Below are positions 42,540 to 53,959 of a stretch of DNA of 64,000 bases, in pieces. This DNA is from Mycoplasmataceae bacterium (GTDB lineage: Bacteria > Bacillota_I > Bacilli_A > Mycoplasmatales > Mycoplasmoidaceae), in contig JAISPD010000007.1 of assembly GCA_031275175.1 (NCBI GenBank), positions 1 through 64,000 on the forward strand. Reading direction: 5' to 3'. The notes beneath the pieces were generated by a model, which saw only the letters and a program-made list of their open reading frames with translations, had not been told where the DNA came from and did not search any database. The translations under genes were made by a program, and so were the position numbers. How positions within the stretch are numbered: position 1 is the first letter of the stretch; every line of letters starts with the position of its first letter.

Positions 42540-43366
42540 TTTAAATCTTAACATCCGTTGCTGCTCATATTGTTGTTGTAAAGTTAAATTCTTGAACTCG
42601 GGTATGCTTTGCTACTTACTCGTAAATTATTAGCACTAACTCATTGCTCATCATACTGTTGTTTGCCGTGTCCCTATGATGTTGTATCCAGTTTTATTGA
42701 TTGTTACACTAACTGAAGTTCCATCTGTTCACGTGCCTATGATGAGCAAATGTATATTTATTATTATTGATATTATAAGTAACATCTTTGAGATACACTT
42801 CATTGCCCGTATCAACTAAAATTGTAATGTAGCTTGTTTTAAACAAGCAATTTGTTGAGAAACATTAAAGGACAATTCAGCGGTTGTGGAAGTATTTGAT
42901 CTTCCGTATTGATTGTAAACTATTAACCGTAATATTCGTCGTTCATCATATTGTTGTTCGCAGTGTTCCTGTAATATCATATCCAGACTTGTTAATGGTT
43001 AAGCTAATTAAAGTTCCGTTTGTTCATGCGCCTTCTATATCTAAAGTATATCTATGATCATTGATATTGTAATTAACAGCTGTAATGACAACTGCTTTGT
43101 TTGATACAACAATGTCATTTTGGCGCGACAAACCAGCAATTTTTTCTGAAACATAAAATGTTAATTGAGTGGTTAATATAAGGCCTGATGTTCCGTTTAC
43201 TCCTAAGCTAAAAACATTAACACTTATATTTACATTGGGTAAGTCGCCTTGAGTACATGAAACACTAATCATAGACGCTCCCATACCCATGCATGCTGTT
43301 ACCCCAAGCAACGTAATTAATTTTCGCTTAATACTAATTTCTTTATTAATATTTTTTAATGCTCAT
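42540..43366 (-). pseudogene. Decayed lipoprotein gene with internal repeats
   Basis: An ATG at 43366 with GAGGA upstream is followed by ATT-A6; the frame then meets TAA at once. Removing one A from the T6 tract at 43352-43357 joins it to a typical lipoprotein signal (KRKLITLLGV...MISVSC, lipid Cys about residue 37). Downstream the frame stays open to 42865 and contains TINKSGYDITGT. A second diverged copy (TINKTGYNIIGT) occurs 295 bp further on in another frame with stops. Thus the gene has at least one frameshift plus later decay; the first one sits in a homopolymer and could be phase-variable rather than fixed. Confidence 0.65.
42650..43032 (-). repeat. Diverged tandem repeat inside the decayed lipoprotein gene
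   Basis: The segments 42943-43032 and 42650-42737 both encode G-x-W-T-x-GT-x-x-S-x-TINK-x-GY-x-I-x-GT-x-x-TT-x-WW in their own frames (the WW pairs are TGATGA). The offset is about 295 bp, and the upstream flanks are also similar (TYNINNNKYTF versus VNYNINDHRYTL). A third partial copy of the TTIW end lies near 42561-42585. The period is not a multiple of three, consistent with decay. Confidence 0.65.
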
Positions 43367-43536
43367 TTTTTTTGTAGTCCTCGCCCGTATAACACATGCA
43401 ATGAGCTATTAATCTTTTATTGAATAGTAAAGATTAATCTATAAGAGTTAATTTTCACACGCGCAAGAAAAAAGCAATATCGTAATAATTATTAAATTTC
43501 TTTACTTAAAAATTAAATAAGCATTTATAAAAATTT

Positions 43537-43572
43537 AAAAAGAATTCTTACGAAAGTGAAGAATTCTTTTTT
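43537..43572 (-). terminator. Hairpin terminator of the tRNA cluster
   Basis: AAGAATTCTT arms extended by A/T runs face each other around a small loop (AAAAAGAATTCTT ... AAGAATTCTTTTTT). It lies 21 bp downstream of the last tRNA on the minus strand; being flanked by A and T runs it could also stop plus-strand transcription. Confidence 0.7.
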
Positions 43573-43592
43573 AAGACAATTTTATTTTGACA

Positions 43593-43669
43593 TGGTGGAG
43601 CTTATAGGACTCGAACCTATAACCAACCGATTATGAGTCGGGGGCTCTAACCAATTGAGCTAAAGCTCC
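43593..43669 (-). tRNA. tRNA-Ile2 (anticodon CAT, to be modified to lysidine)
   Basis: A 77-base cloverleaf with encoded CCA; acceptor GGAGCTT / AAGCTCC. The anticodon region CGACTCATAATCG is the form typical of bacterial tRNA-Ile2 rather than of elongator Met, and a true elongator Met lies next to it. The top pair of the anticodon stem (C27-T43) does not match. If correct, it needs TilS to read AUA codons, which are frequent here. Confidence 0.8.
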
Positions 43670-43674
43670 CATTA

Positions 43675-43751
43675 TGGTAGCAGGGGTGAGGGTCGAACTC
43701 ACGACACCCCGGGTATGAGCCGAGTTCTCTAACCAACTGAGATACCCTGCC
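43675..43751 (-). tRNA. Elongator tRNA-Met (anticodon CAT)
   Basis: A 77-base cloverleaf with encoded CCA. Acceptor GGCAGGG pairs with CCCTGCT (G1-T72 wobble), and the CTCATACCC anticodon arm plus TGCTACCA end resemble Bacillus elongator Met. The initiator features (mispaired first base and three G-C pairs in the anticodon stem) are absent. Confidence 0.85.
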
Positions 43752-43754
43752 ATC

Positions 43755-43831
43755 TGGTCGGGAAGACAGGATTCGAACCTGCGACCCCCTGGTCCCAAAC
43801 CAGGTGCTCTACCAAGCTAAGCTACTTCCCG
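43755..43831 (-). tRNA. tRNA-Pro (anticodon TGG)
   Basis: A 77-base cloverleaf with encoded CCA; acceptor CGGGAAG / CTTCCCG, anticodon stem CCTGG / CCAGG around TTTGGGA. First tRNA of a three-gene cluster Pro-Met-Ile2. UGG would read all proline codons in this reduced set. Confidence 0.93.
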
Positions 43832-43919
43832 AAAATTATTATTTGATATTATGAATATATGGGCTCATACTCACCATATCAACTTTTCATTATATATTTA
43901 GGTTTAATTTTCTGAATTA

Positions 43920-45434
43920 TTATTTTTTTAGTAATGATGGTTGATCCATTTCTGAAGGGATGTCTATGCTCATGTAATCTAAGATGGTTGGAGCAATATT
44001 ACTCAATTTACCACCGTCATTAAGTTTAACATGATCGTCTGTAACAATGAAAGGTACCGGACTTAAGGTATGTGCAGTAACTTTATGACCGTGTTGATCA
44101 ATTTCCTCATCTGCATTTCCATGATCTGCAGTAACAAACATTGTAAATTTATGATTTTGTGCCTGTTGATAAATTTTACCAATCATTTGGTCAACGACTT
44201 CTACCGCTTTAATTGTTGCATCTAAATTTCCAGTATGTCCAACCATGTCACCATTAGCAAAATTACAAATGATGACATCATTGTTTGGCATGTTAGATAT
44301 TAATTTGTCGCAGACTTCTTGTGCGGACATTTCTGGTTTTAAATCATAGGTGGCAATCTTTGGTGAAGGAACAATAATTTTAGTTTCATGGGGATATGAG
44401 ATTTCAATTCCCCCATCAAAAAAGAAAGTGACATGTGCATATTTTTCTGTCTCTGCAATCCGTAATTGACGTAATTGATGCTTGGCAATAATTTCACCTA
44501 AAGCATTCTTTAATTCAATTGGTGGATAAGCTACCATGGATGGTTGAATACCTTCATAATTCATCATGGTGACAAAATACAAATTATGACAACGTTTTTT
44601 TGGTTGATATTCATAATATGTTGAATTGTAAATTAGGTGGGATAATTCTCGAGCACGATCTGGACGGAAATTAGCAAAAATAACTGCATCATTGTCATTT
44701 AATGTGATGCTTGATTTTTCATATGCTCCATTTAAAGCGGGGACTATAAATTCATCAGTAACATTTTGCTCATACATTGAGTTAATGTATTGGATAGGAT
44801 CAGGAAATTTATTAGTAACCTCCCCTAGTAATGCTTGGTATGCCTTTTCAACGCGTTCTCATCTTTTGTCACGATCCATGGCATAATAACGTCCCGCAAT
44901 CACTCCCAATTTAATATTATTTGCTTGTAGTGCTGGTAAAATTGTGTTTTGAAAATCAGTTAATAATGTTTTTGGTGGCACATCCCTACCGTCACCAAAA
45001 GCATGAAAGATAGTATCAATATTATGATCTTTAGCTAATTTAAATAAGGCTAAAATATGTTCTAAATTAGAATGCACACCCCCAAAACTTGCCAAACCCA
45101 TAATGTGTAATTTACTACGATGTTTTTGTACATGTGTAATCGCAGCCAAGAATGCTTTGTTTGAATAAAAAGTGCCTTCTTGTAATGATTTATTAATTAA
45201 TGATAGGCCAGTATAAACAATTCTTCCTGCACCAATATTTAAATGACCAACTTCAGAATTGCCCATTTGCCCTTTTGGTAAACCAACTGCTTCCTCTGAT
45301 GCCAACAATTGTGTGTGAGCGTATTTTTGCATTAGCATATCAATATTTGGTTTATTAGCTAAAGCAACCGCATTACCAGAACGTGTGCTTCTTAAACCTA
45401 TACCATCCATGATTATTAAAATAACTTTTTTCAT
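43920..45434 (-). CDS. gpmI: 2,3-bisphosphoglycerate-independent phosphoglycerate mutase
   Basis: A 504-residue iPGM interconverting 3- and 2-phosphoglycerate with two Mn ions. IMDGIGLR at the N-terminus holds the first Asp, PKGQMGNSEVGHLNIGAGR contains the phosphorylated Ser, and FVTADHGNADE plus GHKVTAHT give the late metal ligands. Its ATG overlaps the tpiA stop by one base (taATG), forming the glycolytic operon manB-tpiA-gpmI. Confidence 0.95.
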
Positions 45435-46222
45435 TATTGACCTTGTGTAAATTTTTGATAATTAGGAGATGAACGGATAATGTCATAAAATTTTTGTGGA
45501 TCAAGTGATGCCCCACCAACTAGTACTCCATTAACATGTTGAATACGTAAGATCTCGGCTGCGTTTTTTTCATTAACACTGCCTCCATATAATAAAGGAA
45601 TCTTATCTACATTTTCTTTAACTAAATTTTGTAGAATCTTTTTTATCTCATGAAATGTTTTTTGAATTAATTCAGCAGTAGCAGTTTTACCAGTACCAAT
45701 TGCCCAAACTGGTTCATAAGCAATAATGAGTTGGGTAATTTTACTTGGATTAATATTTTGCAATGCAAGCTCTAATTGTTTTTGCAAAACATTAATGGTT
45801 TGCCCACTTTCAAATTCATTTAAGGTTTCGCCTATGCATAGAATAGGTGTCATATTTTGTTCTAGTAAAACCTGGTTTTTTTTATTAATTATGGTATCTG
45901 TCTCATGTAAGTGAGAACGCACTTCAGAGTGACCAATCAATACCATATTAACATCTAAATCTTTCAACATATTAAAAGAAACTTCACTTGTAAACGCCCC
46001 ACTAATATTTGCATTAGCATTTTGGGCAATAACATTTGTTGTAGTTTTATTTAATGTTTGGAAAATACTTAAACCTACATATGTCGGAGCAATGCCAACA
46101 ATGATTGGTAGGTTTGATAAATTTGCATCATGATTTCATAAATTATTAAATTCATGACAAAATGATTGAATTTCATTTTTTGTTTTAAACATTTTTCAAT
46201 TTCCTAAAATGTATTGTTTCAT
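45434..46222 (-). CDS. tpiA: Triosephosphate isomerase
   Basis: A 262-residue TIM barrel. GNWKMFK (Asn/Lys at the active site), IGHSEVR (catalytic His), AYEPVWAIGTG (catalytic Glu and loop 6) and YGGSVNEKNA are all present. It is 3 bp downstream of manB and overlaps gpmI by one base. It also receives glyceraldehyde-3-phosphate from DeoC. Confidence 0.95.
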
Positions 46223-46225
46223 ATT

Positions 46226-47860
46226 CTATTTCTCCATTAACATCTTTTGAAAGATGGTATTAAGCTTATTATATTGATTAGTTAAAGATGATTGTGTGTC
46301 ACCGAATAAATTGTAATAGATTTTAAATTTAGGTTCAGTACCACTCATTCGAAATTTAATTCATCCGCCATTTATTAAATGTCATTCTAAACAATCGCCT
46401 TTGAGATTTCAATATTTGCTTGTAATAGTTAAATCACCAATCGTTTTATTTTTGTATTTTTTTAACATTTGCATTTTCTGTTCAATTACTGGTTTTCAAT
46501 TAAGCATGTCATAATTGTATGCCACAGTTTTGCCAAACCATTGACCATATTGAGGATAAATTTCTTTTTCAAGAACATCAATGAAATCCATTCCTTGTTT
46601 TTGATAAACTGCGTATATTTCTAAAGCTAATGCTGATGCAGTAAAAGAATCTTTATCACGATTAATAGTTGTGTTTAATGCACCAATGGCTTCTTCAAAA
46701 GCAACTACAAAAGATTCTTTATTACCTATTTCAGTAATCTTGGCGCCCATTCATTTAAAACCAGTGCCGGTACGATATACTTTGCCACCATATTTTTTAA
46801 TTATGCAATCAATTAAATTGGTGGAGACATACGAAGACACAACATATGGTTTCTTTATAAATTTACGCTTCTTTAAAACATAGTAAGTGTAAATGATGCC
46901 CATTTCATTACCACTAATTAATCTTCATTTATTTTGATGTTTGATGCATATTGCCATTCGATCTGCATCTGGATCTACACCAATACAAATTAGACTACCA
47001 ATTTTTTCAGCTAACTTAATTGCGAGTGCAAACGAATTAATATCTTCAGGATTAGAAATCGGAGAATTAACGAATGTTGGACTATAAAACATTTGGGCAG
47101 TAACAGGTTTAATATTAAAACCCAAAGTATGTAAAAATTTTGGTAATAACTTACATGCTGTACCGTGATGTGCAGTAAGGACAACAGGGAAATTTTTATC
47201 TTTTTTTTGTAATTTTTTATTATCAATTAAAACTTGTTGAGCATCTTTAAAGTAACGATTGATAATACTTTTATTTAAATAACTGATTAATCCTAATTGT
47301 GGTTGATATGTGATATCTAAGATATCAGCTGGTTTAATTAATTTTTTGTCAATCTTTTTAACAACATTTGGTAATACTTGTGAACCATCATTATGATATG
47401 CTTTAAAACCATTGTAAGTTTTAGGATTATGACTAGCAGTGATAATAATTCCACCAACTGCCTTTGTTACCCTAATAGCATAAGAGACGATTGGTGTGGG
47501 AATTAAGTGGTTATTAGGGAATAAAACCGCATTAATTTTAAAAGCTGATAAAACTTTCGCTACTAGTTTTGCAAATGTAGTGGAATGTAATCGATTATCA
47601 TGACCGATGATGACAGTTTTGTTTATCCCATACTCATCCACAATGTATCGTGCATAAGCTTGTGCTAGATTAGTATATGTAAAACGATTCATTCTCGTGG
47701 TTCCAAGTCCCATTTTTCCACGTACTCCAGCTGTGCCAAAATGTAACGATTCATTGGCAAAAAAAACATTGCGTTCAGCTGGTGTTAATTTTTGTGTTTC
47801 TTGCCGCTCTTTTTTAGTCAATTTATTAGAGGTTAGTCATTTTTGATATATAAAACTCAT
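46226..47860 (-). CDS. manB: Phosphohexomutase (phosphoglucomutase/phosphomannomutase family)
   Basis: A 544-residue alpha-D-phosphohexomutase. FGTAGVRGKMG starts the catalytic region, TASHNPKTYNGFK has the phosphorylated Ser, GVDPDADRMA the metal loop, EEAIGAL the sugar loop and RMSGTEPKFK the phosphate loop. In M. genitalium the homologue follows cdd in the deo cluster, so it may also act as the deoxyribose-1-phosphate to -5-phosphate mutase that joins DeoA/DeoD to DeoC. Here a broken gene on the other strand separates it from cdd. Confidence 0.92.
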
Positions 47861-47931
47861 GATAGGACATTCGATGTGCTTGTTATTATATAAAGATAAT
47901 CATCCTATACATGTCTAACCATAAGGAACAA

Positions 47932-48849
47932 ATGTATGAAAAAAACAATTTAAAATGACAACTACCTTTAATCATAGCAATGTCTGGATTAACTTTAATC
48001 TTCGGTTTACTTTAATACAAGTTGCGTATCACACAAACAACAAGTTAATTACATTTTACACCGTGGATTAAGTTCTTGATATTTTGAAAACACAGCCAGT
48101 GCTTTCAAAGCTGCAGGAAATTCATTAAGTGCGTATGGCATTGAAACAGATATTTATTTATCTAAGACTAATGATTTCAATGAATATCCATTAGTTTGTT
48201 CACATGATATTAATCCATTTAGACAAAAGGATAATTTACAAAGAAATGCTAGTGGTACATTAAACGGAACACTTGGTAAATGCAACCACAGACCTGCAGC
48301 CTTTGATTCTTTATGAAATTCTCAAACCGGTCACAAATCGTTCAACTATCCTTGTCAGAAATTAAAAATCAAGCACTATGAACAGGTTTTTGTGGAGTTA
48401 ACAAAGATCCTTCACATGGATCAATCAATGATCAAATCGTAATGAGCGATGTTTACAATTATTACGGTATCAGCGGCACTTATACAGTTCCGACTTTCAT
48501 TGAGTATTTAAAAATTTGTCAAACACGTAACAAAGAAGCCATCATTGAAATTAATGAAGATATTCATATTGCATCTACTGCAAATTTACTTCTCAAGAAA
48601 TTTCAAAAATTGTGTTGAGCAGATTACGGTTTTCAAAATTCAACTGCGTGTGCTTACCGTGCATTAAATAATAACCAAAATATTGATGTAGATTTAAGCG
48701 TCTTATTAGCAAACGATGGACAAGATATCGTTAAATCAACTCACGAGAAGCATTTGTTAGTCAACGCTTGAACAGTCAATGATGTTAATGATCGTGATAA
48801 ATTAATTAAATTAAATGTTGATCAAATTACTGGTAATGTTGTTTGATAA
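47932..48849 (+). pseudogene. Broken glycerophosphodiester-phosphodiesterase-like lipoprotein gene
   Basis: A ribosome site (AAGGAA) and ATG begin a hydrophobic signal that stops at 48013-48015. Shifting by one base there restores a lipobox (NTSC) and the GDPD core HRGLSS..ENTASAF, IETDIYL and SHDINPF up to about 48335. Returning to the first frame from 48334 gives the rest, ending VNAWTVNDVNDRDKL...GVD-like before TAA at 48849. So two compensating frameshifts break a protein of about 305 residues. An intact paralogue lies at 61497-62615. It interrupts the ancestral cdd-manB order. Confidence 0.8.
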
Positions 48850-49236
48850 TTATTTTAAAGTAAAAGCAAAGGGGAGCAGCTTTTTAAAAGAATATTCTTT
48901 CATTGCACCATTTGATTGATACACATATATAGGAAAATCGTTTTTAGCAAATTCAGCCATTACTTGGCGACAAGCACCACAAGGGATTGCACTTTTATTC
49001 TTTGTTTTGCTCAACGCTAACAAATGTATGGCCGTGATCTGTTTAGCACCAGCAGTGATCGCGGAACCAATGGCATTTCGTTCGGCACACATCGATAAGG
49101 AATATGATGAGTTTTCCATATTCACACCACTAAAATTTCCTTTGTCTGTTTCTACAATTGCAGCTACTTTAAAATGTGAATATGGAGCATAAGATTTCTT
49201 AATAATTTGTAAAAGTTCTTGATAGCGATTTTTCAT
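48850..49236 (-). CDS. cdd: Cytidine deaminase
   Basis: A 128-residue zinc deaminase converting cytidine and deoxycytidine to the uridine forms for DeoA. The site is CAERNAIG (Cys/His-equivalent and Glu) and PCGACRQ (two Cys). It starts 2 bp after deoA and is the last gene of the long minus-strand run; it ends directly at the broken GDPD gene on the other strand. Confidence 0.95.
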   Translation of the reverse strand: MKNRYQELLQIIKKSYAPYSHFKVAAIVETDKGNFSGVNMENSSYSLSMCAERNAIGSAITAGAKQITAIHLLALSKTKNKSAIPCGACRQVMAEFAKNDFPIYVYQSNGAMKEYSFKKLLPFAFTLK

Positions 49237-49238
49237 TT

Positions 49239-50546
49239 TTATTTATCCATTACCTTAATAATAATCGGTTTAGTCTTATGAAGACATTTTTTACTAATAT
49301 GCAAGTTGTCAAGAAATTGTTTGACTAGAGATTGATCAATTGGTTTAGAGGAATAAAACGTGGCAACTGGTTCATTTTTAGTAACAAATTCATCATTAAT
49401 TTTATTTAAAAAAATCCCTGCATGATAATCGATCGGATCTTCTTTGTGCAAACGACCAGCACCTAAATGAAAAGATATTAATCCAATAGCTTTAGTCGAA
49501 TGATAATTAACATATCCAGTATTAGGAGCTTTAATGATTAATTTATGTTTGGGGTGGAAATAACGACCATTTTGTAATAAAGTCATGTTTGCTTGTTGAG
49601 CTTTTACTCATTGATAAAAAACTTTTAATGCTTTGCCAGACTTAATTACATCATCAATTAATTCAATGCCAACATTTCTTTTGGTAATTTTTTTGGTTGC
49701 CAAAAGAATATCACACACAAAATCATAAATAAGTTTTTTGACATTTAAACATTCTGGGTGACCTTTTAAAAAATCAATGGATGCTTTAATTTCTATGGCG
49801 TTACCAATGGCTCGCCCTAAAGGTTGCTCCATATTAGTTATATGTACAATTGCTCGACGTTGATACTTTTTAAAAATTTTAAGTAACGCTGTTGCCAATT
49901 TACTAGCGTCACTAACGGTTTTGCAAAAACCACCATTACCCACTTTTACATCTAAAAAAATATAGTCTGTTTTTAATGCCAACTTTTTGCAAACGATTGA
50001 TGAAGCAATTAATGGAACGGATTGGACTGTACTAGTGGCATTACGCAAATTATAAATGGTACGATCAGCTGGAGTAATTTCACTGGTTTGTGCCATAATA
50101 AACATTCCCACATTTTTTAATAAACTTGAGTATTGTTTTCGACGTAAATTACAATTAACACCAATAGATTCTAATTTATCAATGGTACCACCAGTGTGAC
50201 CTAACCCTTTCCCAGATAATTTAGCCACTTTCAAACCTAGTGCTACACAAATTGGTGCAAGAATTAAAGAAACTTTATCGCCCACCCCACCTGTAGAATG
50301 TTTGTCGATGATAATACCAGAGGTTTGGTGTAAATCTATAATACTGCCTGATCTTAACATGGCATCAGTTAAAAGAAATGTTTCTTCATCATTCATGCCA
50401 TTGATATTAACAGCCATTAATAAAGCAGCAGCTTGATAATCCTTAATATTTTTTTGATTTACTAATTGATCAATAAAAAAATCAATCTCTGCTTTAGATA
50501 ATGATTTTTTAGTGCGTTTTTTTTCAATGATTGAAAGAATATCCAT
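49239..50546 (-). CDS. deoA: Pyrimidine-nucleoside (thymidine) phosphorylase
   Basis: A 435-residue phosphorylase splitting thymidine, uridine or deoxyuridine into base and (deoxy)ribose-1-phosphate. The family signature appears as SGKGLGHTGGTIDKLE and the phosphate site as DKHSTGGVGDKVS; SLVCKK-like helix and the C-terminal domain follow. Length is normal. Between deoC (4 bp) and cdd (2 bp). Confidence 0.94.
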
Positions 50547-50550
50547 GAGC

Positions 50551-51192
50551 CTAATCTTGCATTAAAGCTATTCCGCGTGAAGTACCAATACGATTTGCAC
50601 CTGCTTTGATAAGTGCTAACATATCTTGACGAGTTTTAATTCCTCCAGAAGCTTTGATGCTAATTTTATTGCCAACACATTTTTTAAATAGCTTAACGTC
50701 AGCAACCGTAGCTCCTCCACTACTGAAACCTGTAGATGTTTTAATGAAATCAGCTTTGGCAGCCATAACACATTTACATGCATTAATTTTGTCAACCCTA
50801 TTTAATAAAGCAGTCTCTACGATTACTTTTAAAATTAATGAACCACATGCTTTTTTTACTAACTTAATTTCATTAACAACATCTGTTAATTGTTTTGCTT
50901 TTAACCAAGAAATATTTACAACCATATCTATTTCTTGTGCCCCATTTTTAATAGCATCAATGGTTTCTTTGATTTTGGTTTTTGTAGTGTTACTTCCTAA
51001 AGGAAAACCAATCACGGTACATATCTTAACTTTTGAATTAGCTAATTGTTTTTTACATAGTGGTACATAATCTGGATTAACACAAACTGACATAAAATTG
51101 TGAATTCTAGCTTCTTGACATAACTTGACAATTTCTTTAGCTGTAGCATCAGCTCTTAAAAGTGTGTGATCAATGTATTTATTGTATTCCAT
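50551..51192 (-). CDS. deoC: Deoxyribose-phosphate aldolase
   Basis: A 213-residue DeoC cleaving deoxyribose-5-phosphate to glyceraldehyde-3-phosphate and acetaldehyde. IDHTLLRADAT is the N-terminal signature, LKVIVETALL holds one active-site Lys, FIKTSTGFSSGGAT the Schiff-base Lys, and IKASGGIKTRQD the phosphate site. It is 11 bp downstream of deoD. Confidence 0.95.
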   Translation of the reverse strand: MEYNKYIDHTLLRADATAKEIVKLCQEARIHNFMSVCVNPDYVPLCKKQLANSKVKICTVIGFPLGSNTTKTKIKETIDAIKNGAQEIDMVVNISWLKAKQLTDVVNEIKLVKKACGSLILKVIVETALLNRVDKINACKCVMAAKADFIKTSTGFSSGGATVADVKLFKKCVGNKISIKASGGIKTRQDMLALIKAGANRIGTSRGIALMQD

Positions 51193-51203
51193 AAAATTCT
51201 CAA

Positions 51204-51917
51204 TTAAAGTTGTATCGCAGTTTCTAAAGCTAAGGTAACCATTTGTTTGAATGATGTTTGTCGCTCAATTGCACTCATTGTTTTTTTAGAAACAAATGAA
51301 TCTGAAATTGTTAACAATGAAATAGCATTAGCTTTTGCTTTAATTGCATTTGCATAAAGAGCAAACGCTTCCATTTCAACTGCAATTATTCCAGGAGAAA
51401 ATTGCATACGTTTTTGTCAAGGTATCGCACTATAAAAAGCATCTTCGGATAAAATTTTGCCAATATGGGGAGTTAATTGAAGCTTTTTAGCAGTATTAGT
51501 ACAAGTTTTTAAAAGTGTAGGTGAAGCTTGAAGCACACGATCCAATGGAGTTTTAACACCAATATCATTCGCATAATTAGACTTACTATATGCTTTGTCA
51601 GTAATGACAATGTCTCCTAATTTCAGGTCTTTTACAAAACCTCCGGCTGAACCAATACGAATAATTGTTTTAACTTGATAAACCTTAAATAGTTCGTATG
51701 AATAAATTCCAATTGATGGGATTCCCATGCCAGAACCCATAACAGTGACACGGGTATTTTTATAAAATCCTGTATAGCAATACATGTTTCTTACATCATT
51801 AACTAAACGCGGAGATTTTAAATAATTTTTGGCAATTCACTTAGCACGCAAAGGATCCCCTGGCATTAACACTACTTTAGCAATGTCATTTTTTTTAGCT
51901 TTATTATGAATTGTCAT
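51204..51917 (-). CDS. deoD: Purine-nucleoside phosphorylase (DeoD type)
   Basis: A 237-residue hexameric-type PNP. VLMPGDPLRAKWIA, GSGMGIPS, RIGSAGG and VEMEAFALYA are the phosphate-, ribose- and base-binding blocks of the DeoD family, and TISDSFVSK carries the catalytic Asp region. First of the deo genes, beginning 2 bp after dnaG, so salvage genes are read as part of the replication/translation run upstream. Confidence 0.94.
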
Positions 51918-51919
51918 TA

Positions 51920-53959
51920 TTATTTCTTTTTCTTTCAACTATTAAAGAGTTTTTTTGTTTCAATTAATTGAACATTTAACTGCTTAATTTTAGTAGAATT
52001 TTCGTCCAAATTTTCTTTTTTTAATTTCCAAATATCAATGGTTGTTTCACCAATGGAAATTTCATACTTTAATAATTGAATGGATTTTATAAGAGTTTTA
52101 ATCCGTTCTTCACTTTTATGGCACAATTTTTCTTTGTGGTAAATTTGATAGAGTTGATCATCAATTTTACTCATGAAATATTCATAAGCGGATTGATAAT
52201 TGACGGCCACTGAATTCTTAGCTTTACTTTGTTCTTTTAATACATTAGCTAACGATTGTTCGTTGATTAATTCATTACGACCAAATAAATATTGTAAAGC
52301 TTTAAAGATAAACTTTTGTTGAACTAACGGAAATTGAACTGTAAGCAAATTTATTTCAGCCTCAACTTTAGCAAATCCACTAGGACAATTAATAACCGTT
52401 AAAATTAAACGATCAAAGGCTTCAGTTAAACGATTTTCTTTAGTTTTTAATTCACTTTGTAAAACTTGAATGGCATTGTAATTCTGTACTGATTCATCCT
52501 CTTTTAAATCTACATTTTCTGACTCAACAAAGCTTTGGTTTAATCCAATGTCATTAGTTGGCTTATAAGGTTTTTGTGAACATTTAATGTCTTTTTTCTT
52601 GCCAGAACCATTTAAAAAGTTATCAAAATCTTGGTCGTATTTAATTTTTAAATCATCAAATGCAAGGTGTGATTTATCAGCTAATAGTTTTAAATGCTGT
52701 TGTCTTAACAATAAAGAATTTTGACCAAACTCTAACATGTCATGAATAATCCCATTGACAGACTTTTGAATTTCATCAAGTGGTTTTTTATTAATAAATT
52801 CATTTTCAATTAGAAAAGTAATAAAGTCAACACGATTATCTAAAATGGCTTGCAAAGCTGCGTCACCTGATTCATTTAACAATTCATCGACATCTTTATA
52901 TGCTTTAGGATAATTAGCAACTACATATACGTTAAATCCGTTTTCCATCAATTTTCGTCCATTATCTACAGTCGCTTGAACCCCAGCAGTATCATTATCA
53001 AATGATAAAATAACTGTATTAAGCTTAGTCAACGTGTGCAAAGCATTAAGATGCTCATCACTTAAAGCAACACCCATGATTGCCACCACATTTTCTAAAC
53101 CAATTCTAGCGTAAGCAATCACATCCATAAAACCTTCAACAATAATAATTTTTTCAGGTTCAATTGCTTTGGCCCGATGAAAATTGAATAAAATGTTTGC
53201 TTTACTAAAAAGTTTAGTAGTAGAAGTATTTAAATATTTAGGTTCATTATTAGTAATGGTACGAGCACTAAACCCCGTTAAATAACCGTTATTGTCATAA
53301 ATAGGTATGGTAATGCGATCATTAAAGAAATCAAAAATTTTACCATCAGAACTAACGGTAATTAATCCCGCGTCTAATAATTCTTTTTCGTTTCAAATTA
53401 AATCCTTGCTACGGTTTTGGCCAAACATTTCGTTGGTATTGCTAGCCATGCGATAAATTAAATCTTTATCTTTAGGTGCAAAGCCCAACTGAAATTTTTT
53501 AATAATTTCATTATTCAAATTTCGTTGGTGCAAATATGTTAATTTATCTTTATTTTCTGGGTTATATAAAAACCCTTGGAATCATTCATTTACTTGCTTA
53601 TTTAAATCTGTTAATCGTTTAATAACAGGATCTAAGTAGGTATTATTAGTTCGTAAATTTAATTTAGTTGTGTCAAATCCAATAAGTTCTGCAACTATTT
53701 TTATAGCTTCTAAATAAGGAATTTTTTGATATTGTTGAACAAAACCAAATACATTTCCCTTAGCATTGCAAACGAAACATTTAAATATTTTCTTTTGTGA
53801 CGAAACCACAAGGGAAGGGTTTTTGTCAGGATGAAATGGACAAAGCCCTACATAATTGTTGCCCTTCCTAGTTAGTTTGATGTAATGAGCAATTACAGCT
53901 ACAATGTCTGCTTTATTTTGGATCTCTTTGATAACATTGAAATTAGTGCGATTAAGCAT
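51920..53959 (-). CDS. dnaG: DNA primase
   Basis: A 679-residue primase. The N-terminal zinc domain has CPFHPDKNPS and CFVCNAKGN (C-x2-H and C-x2-C ligands), followed by the RNAP-basic and TOPRIM core (EGFMDVIAY, SFDNDTAG) and a long C-terminal helicase-binding region rich in helices. Many TGA Trp codons lie in the middle; the true stop is TAA at 51920 after a KKKK tail. Its ATG overlaps glyQS by 8 bp, the same pairing as in M. genitalium. rpoD, which often follows dnaG, is absent here. Confidence 0.93.

Noticed and set aside
43593-43669. Second elongator or initiator tRNA-Met
   Set aside because: The anticodon arm CGACTCATAATCG and lack of initiator features fit tRNA-Ile2 better, although the CAT anticodon alone cannot decide.
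50654-51070. 138-codon plus-strand frame opposite deoC
   Set aside because: Antisense to deoC, which has all catalytic motifs; no ribosome site or family match.
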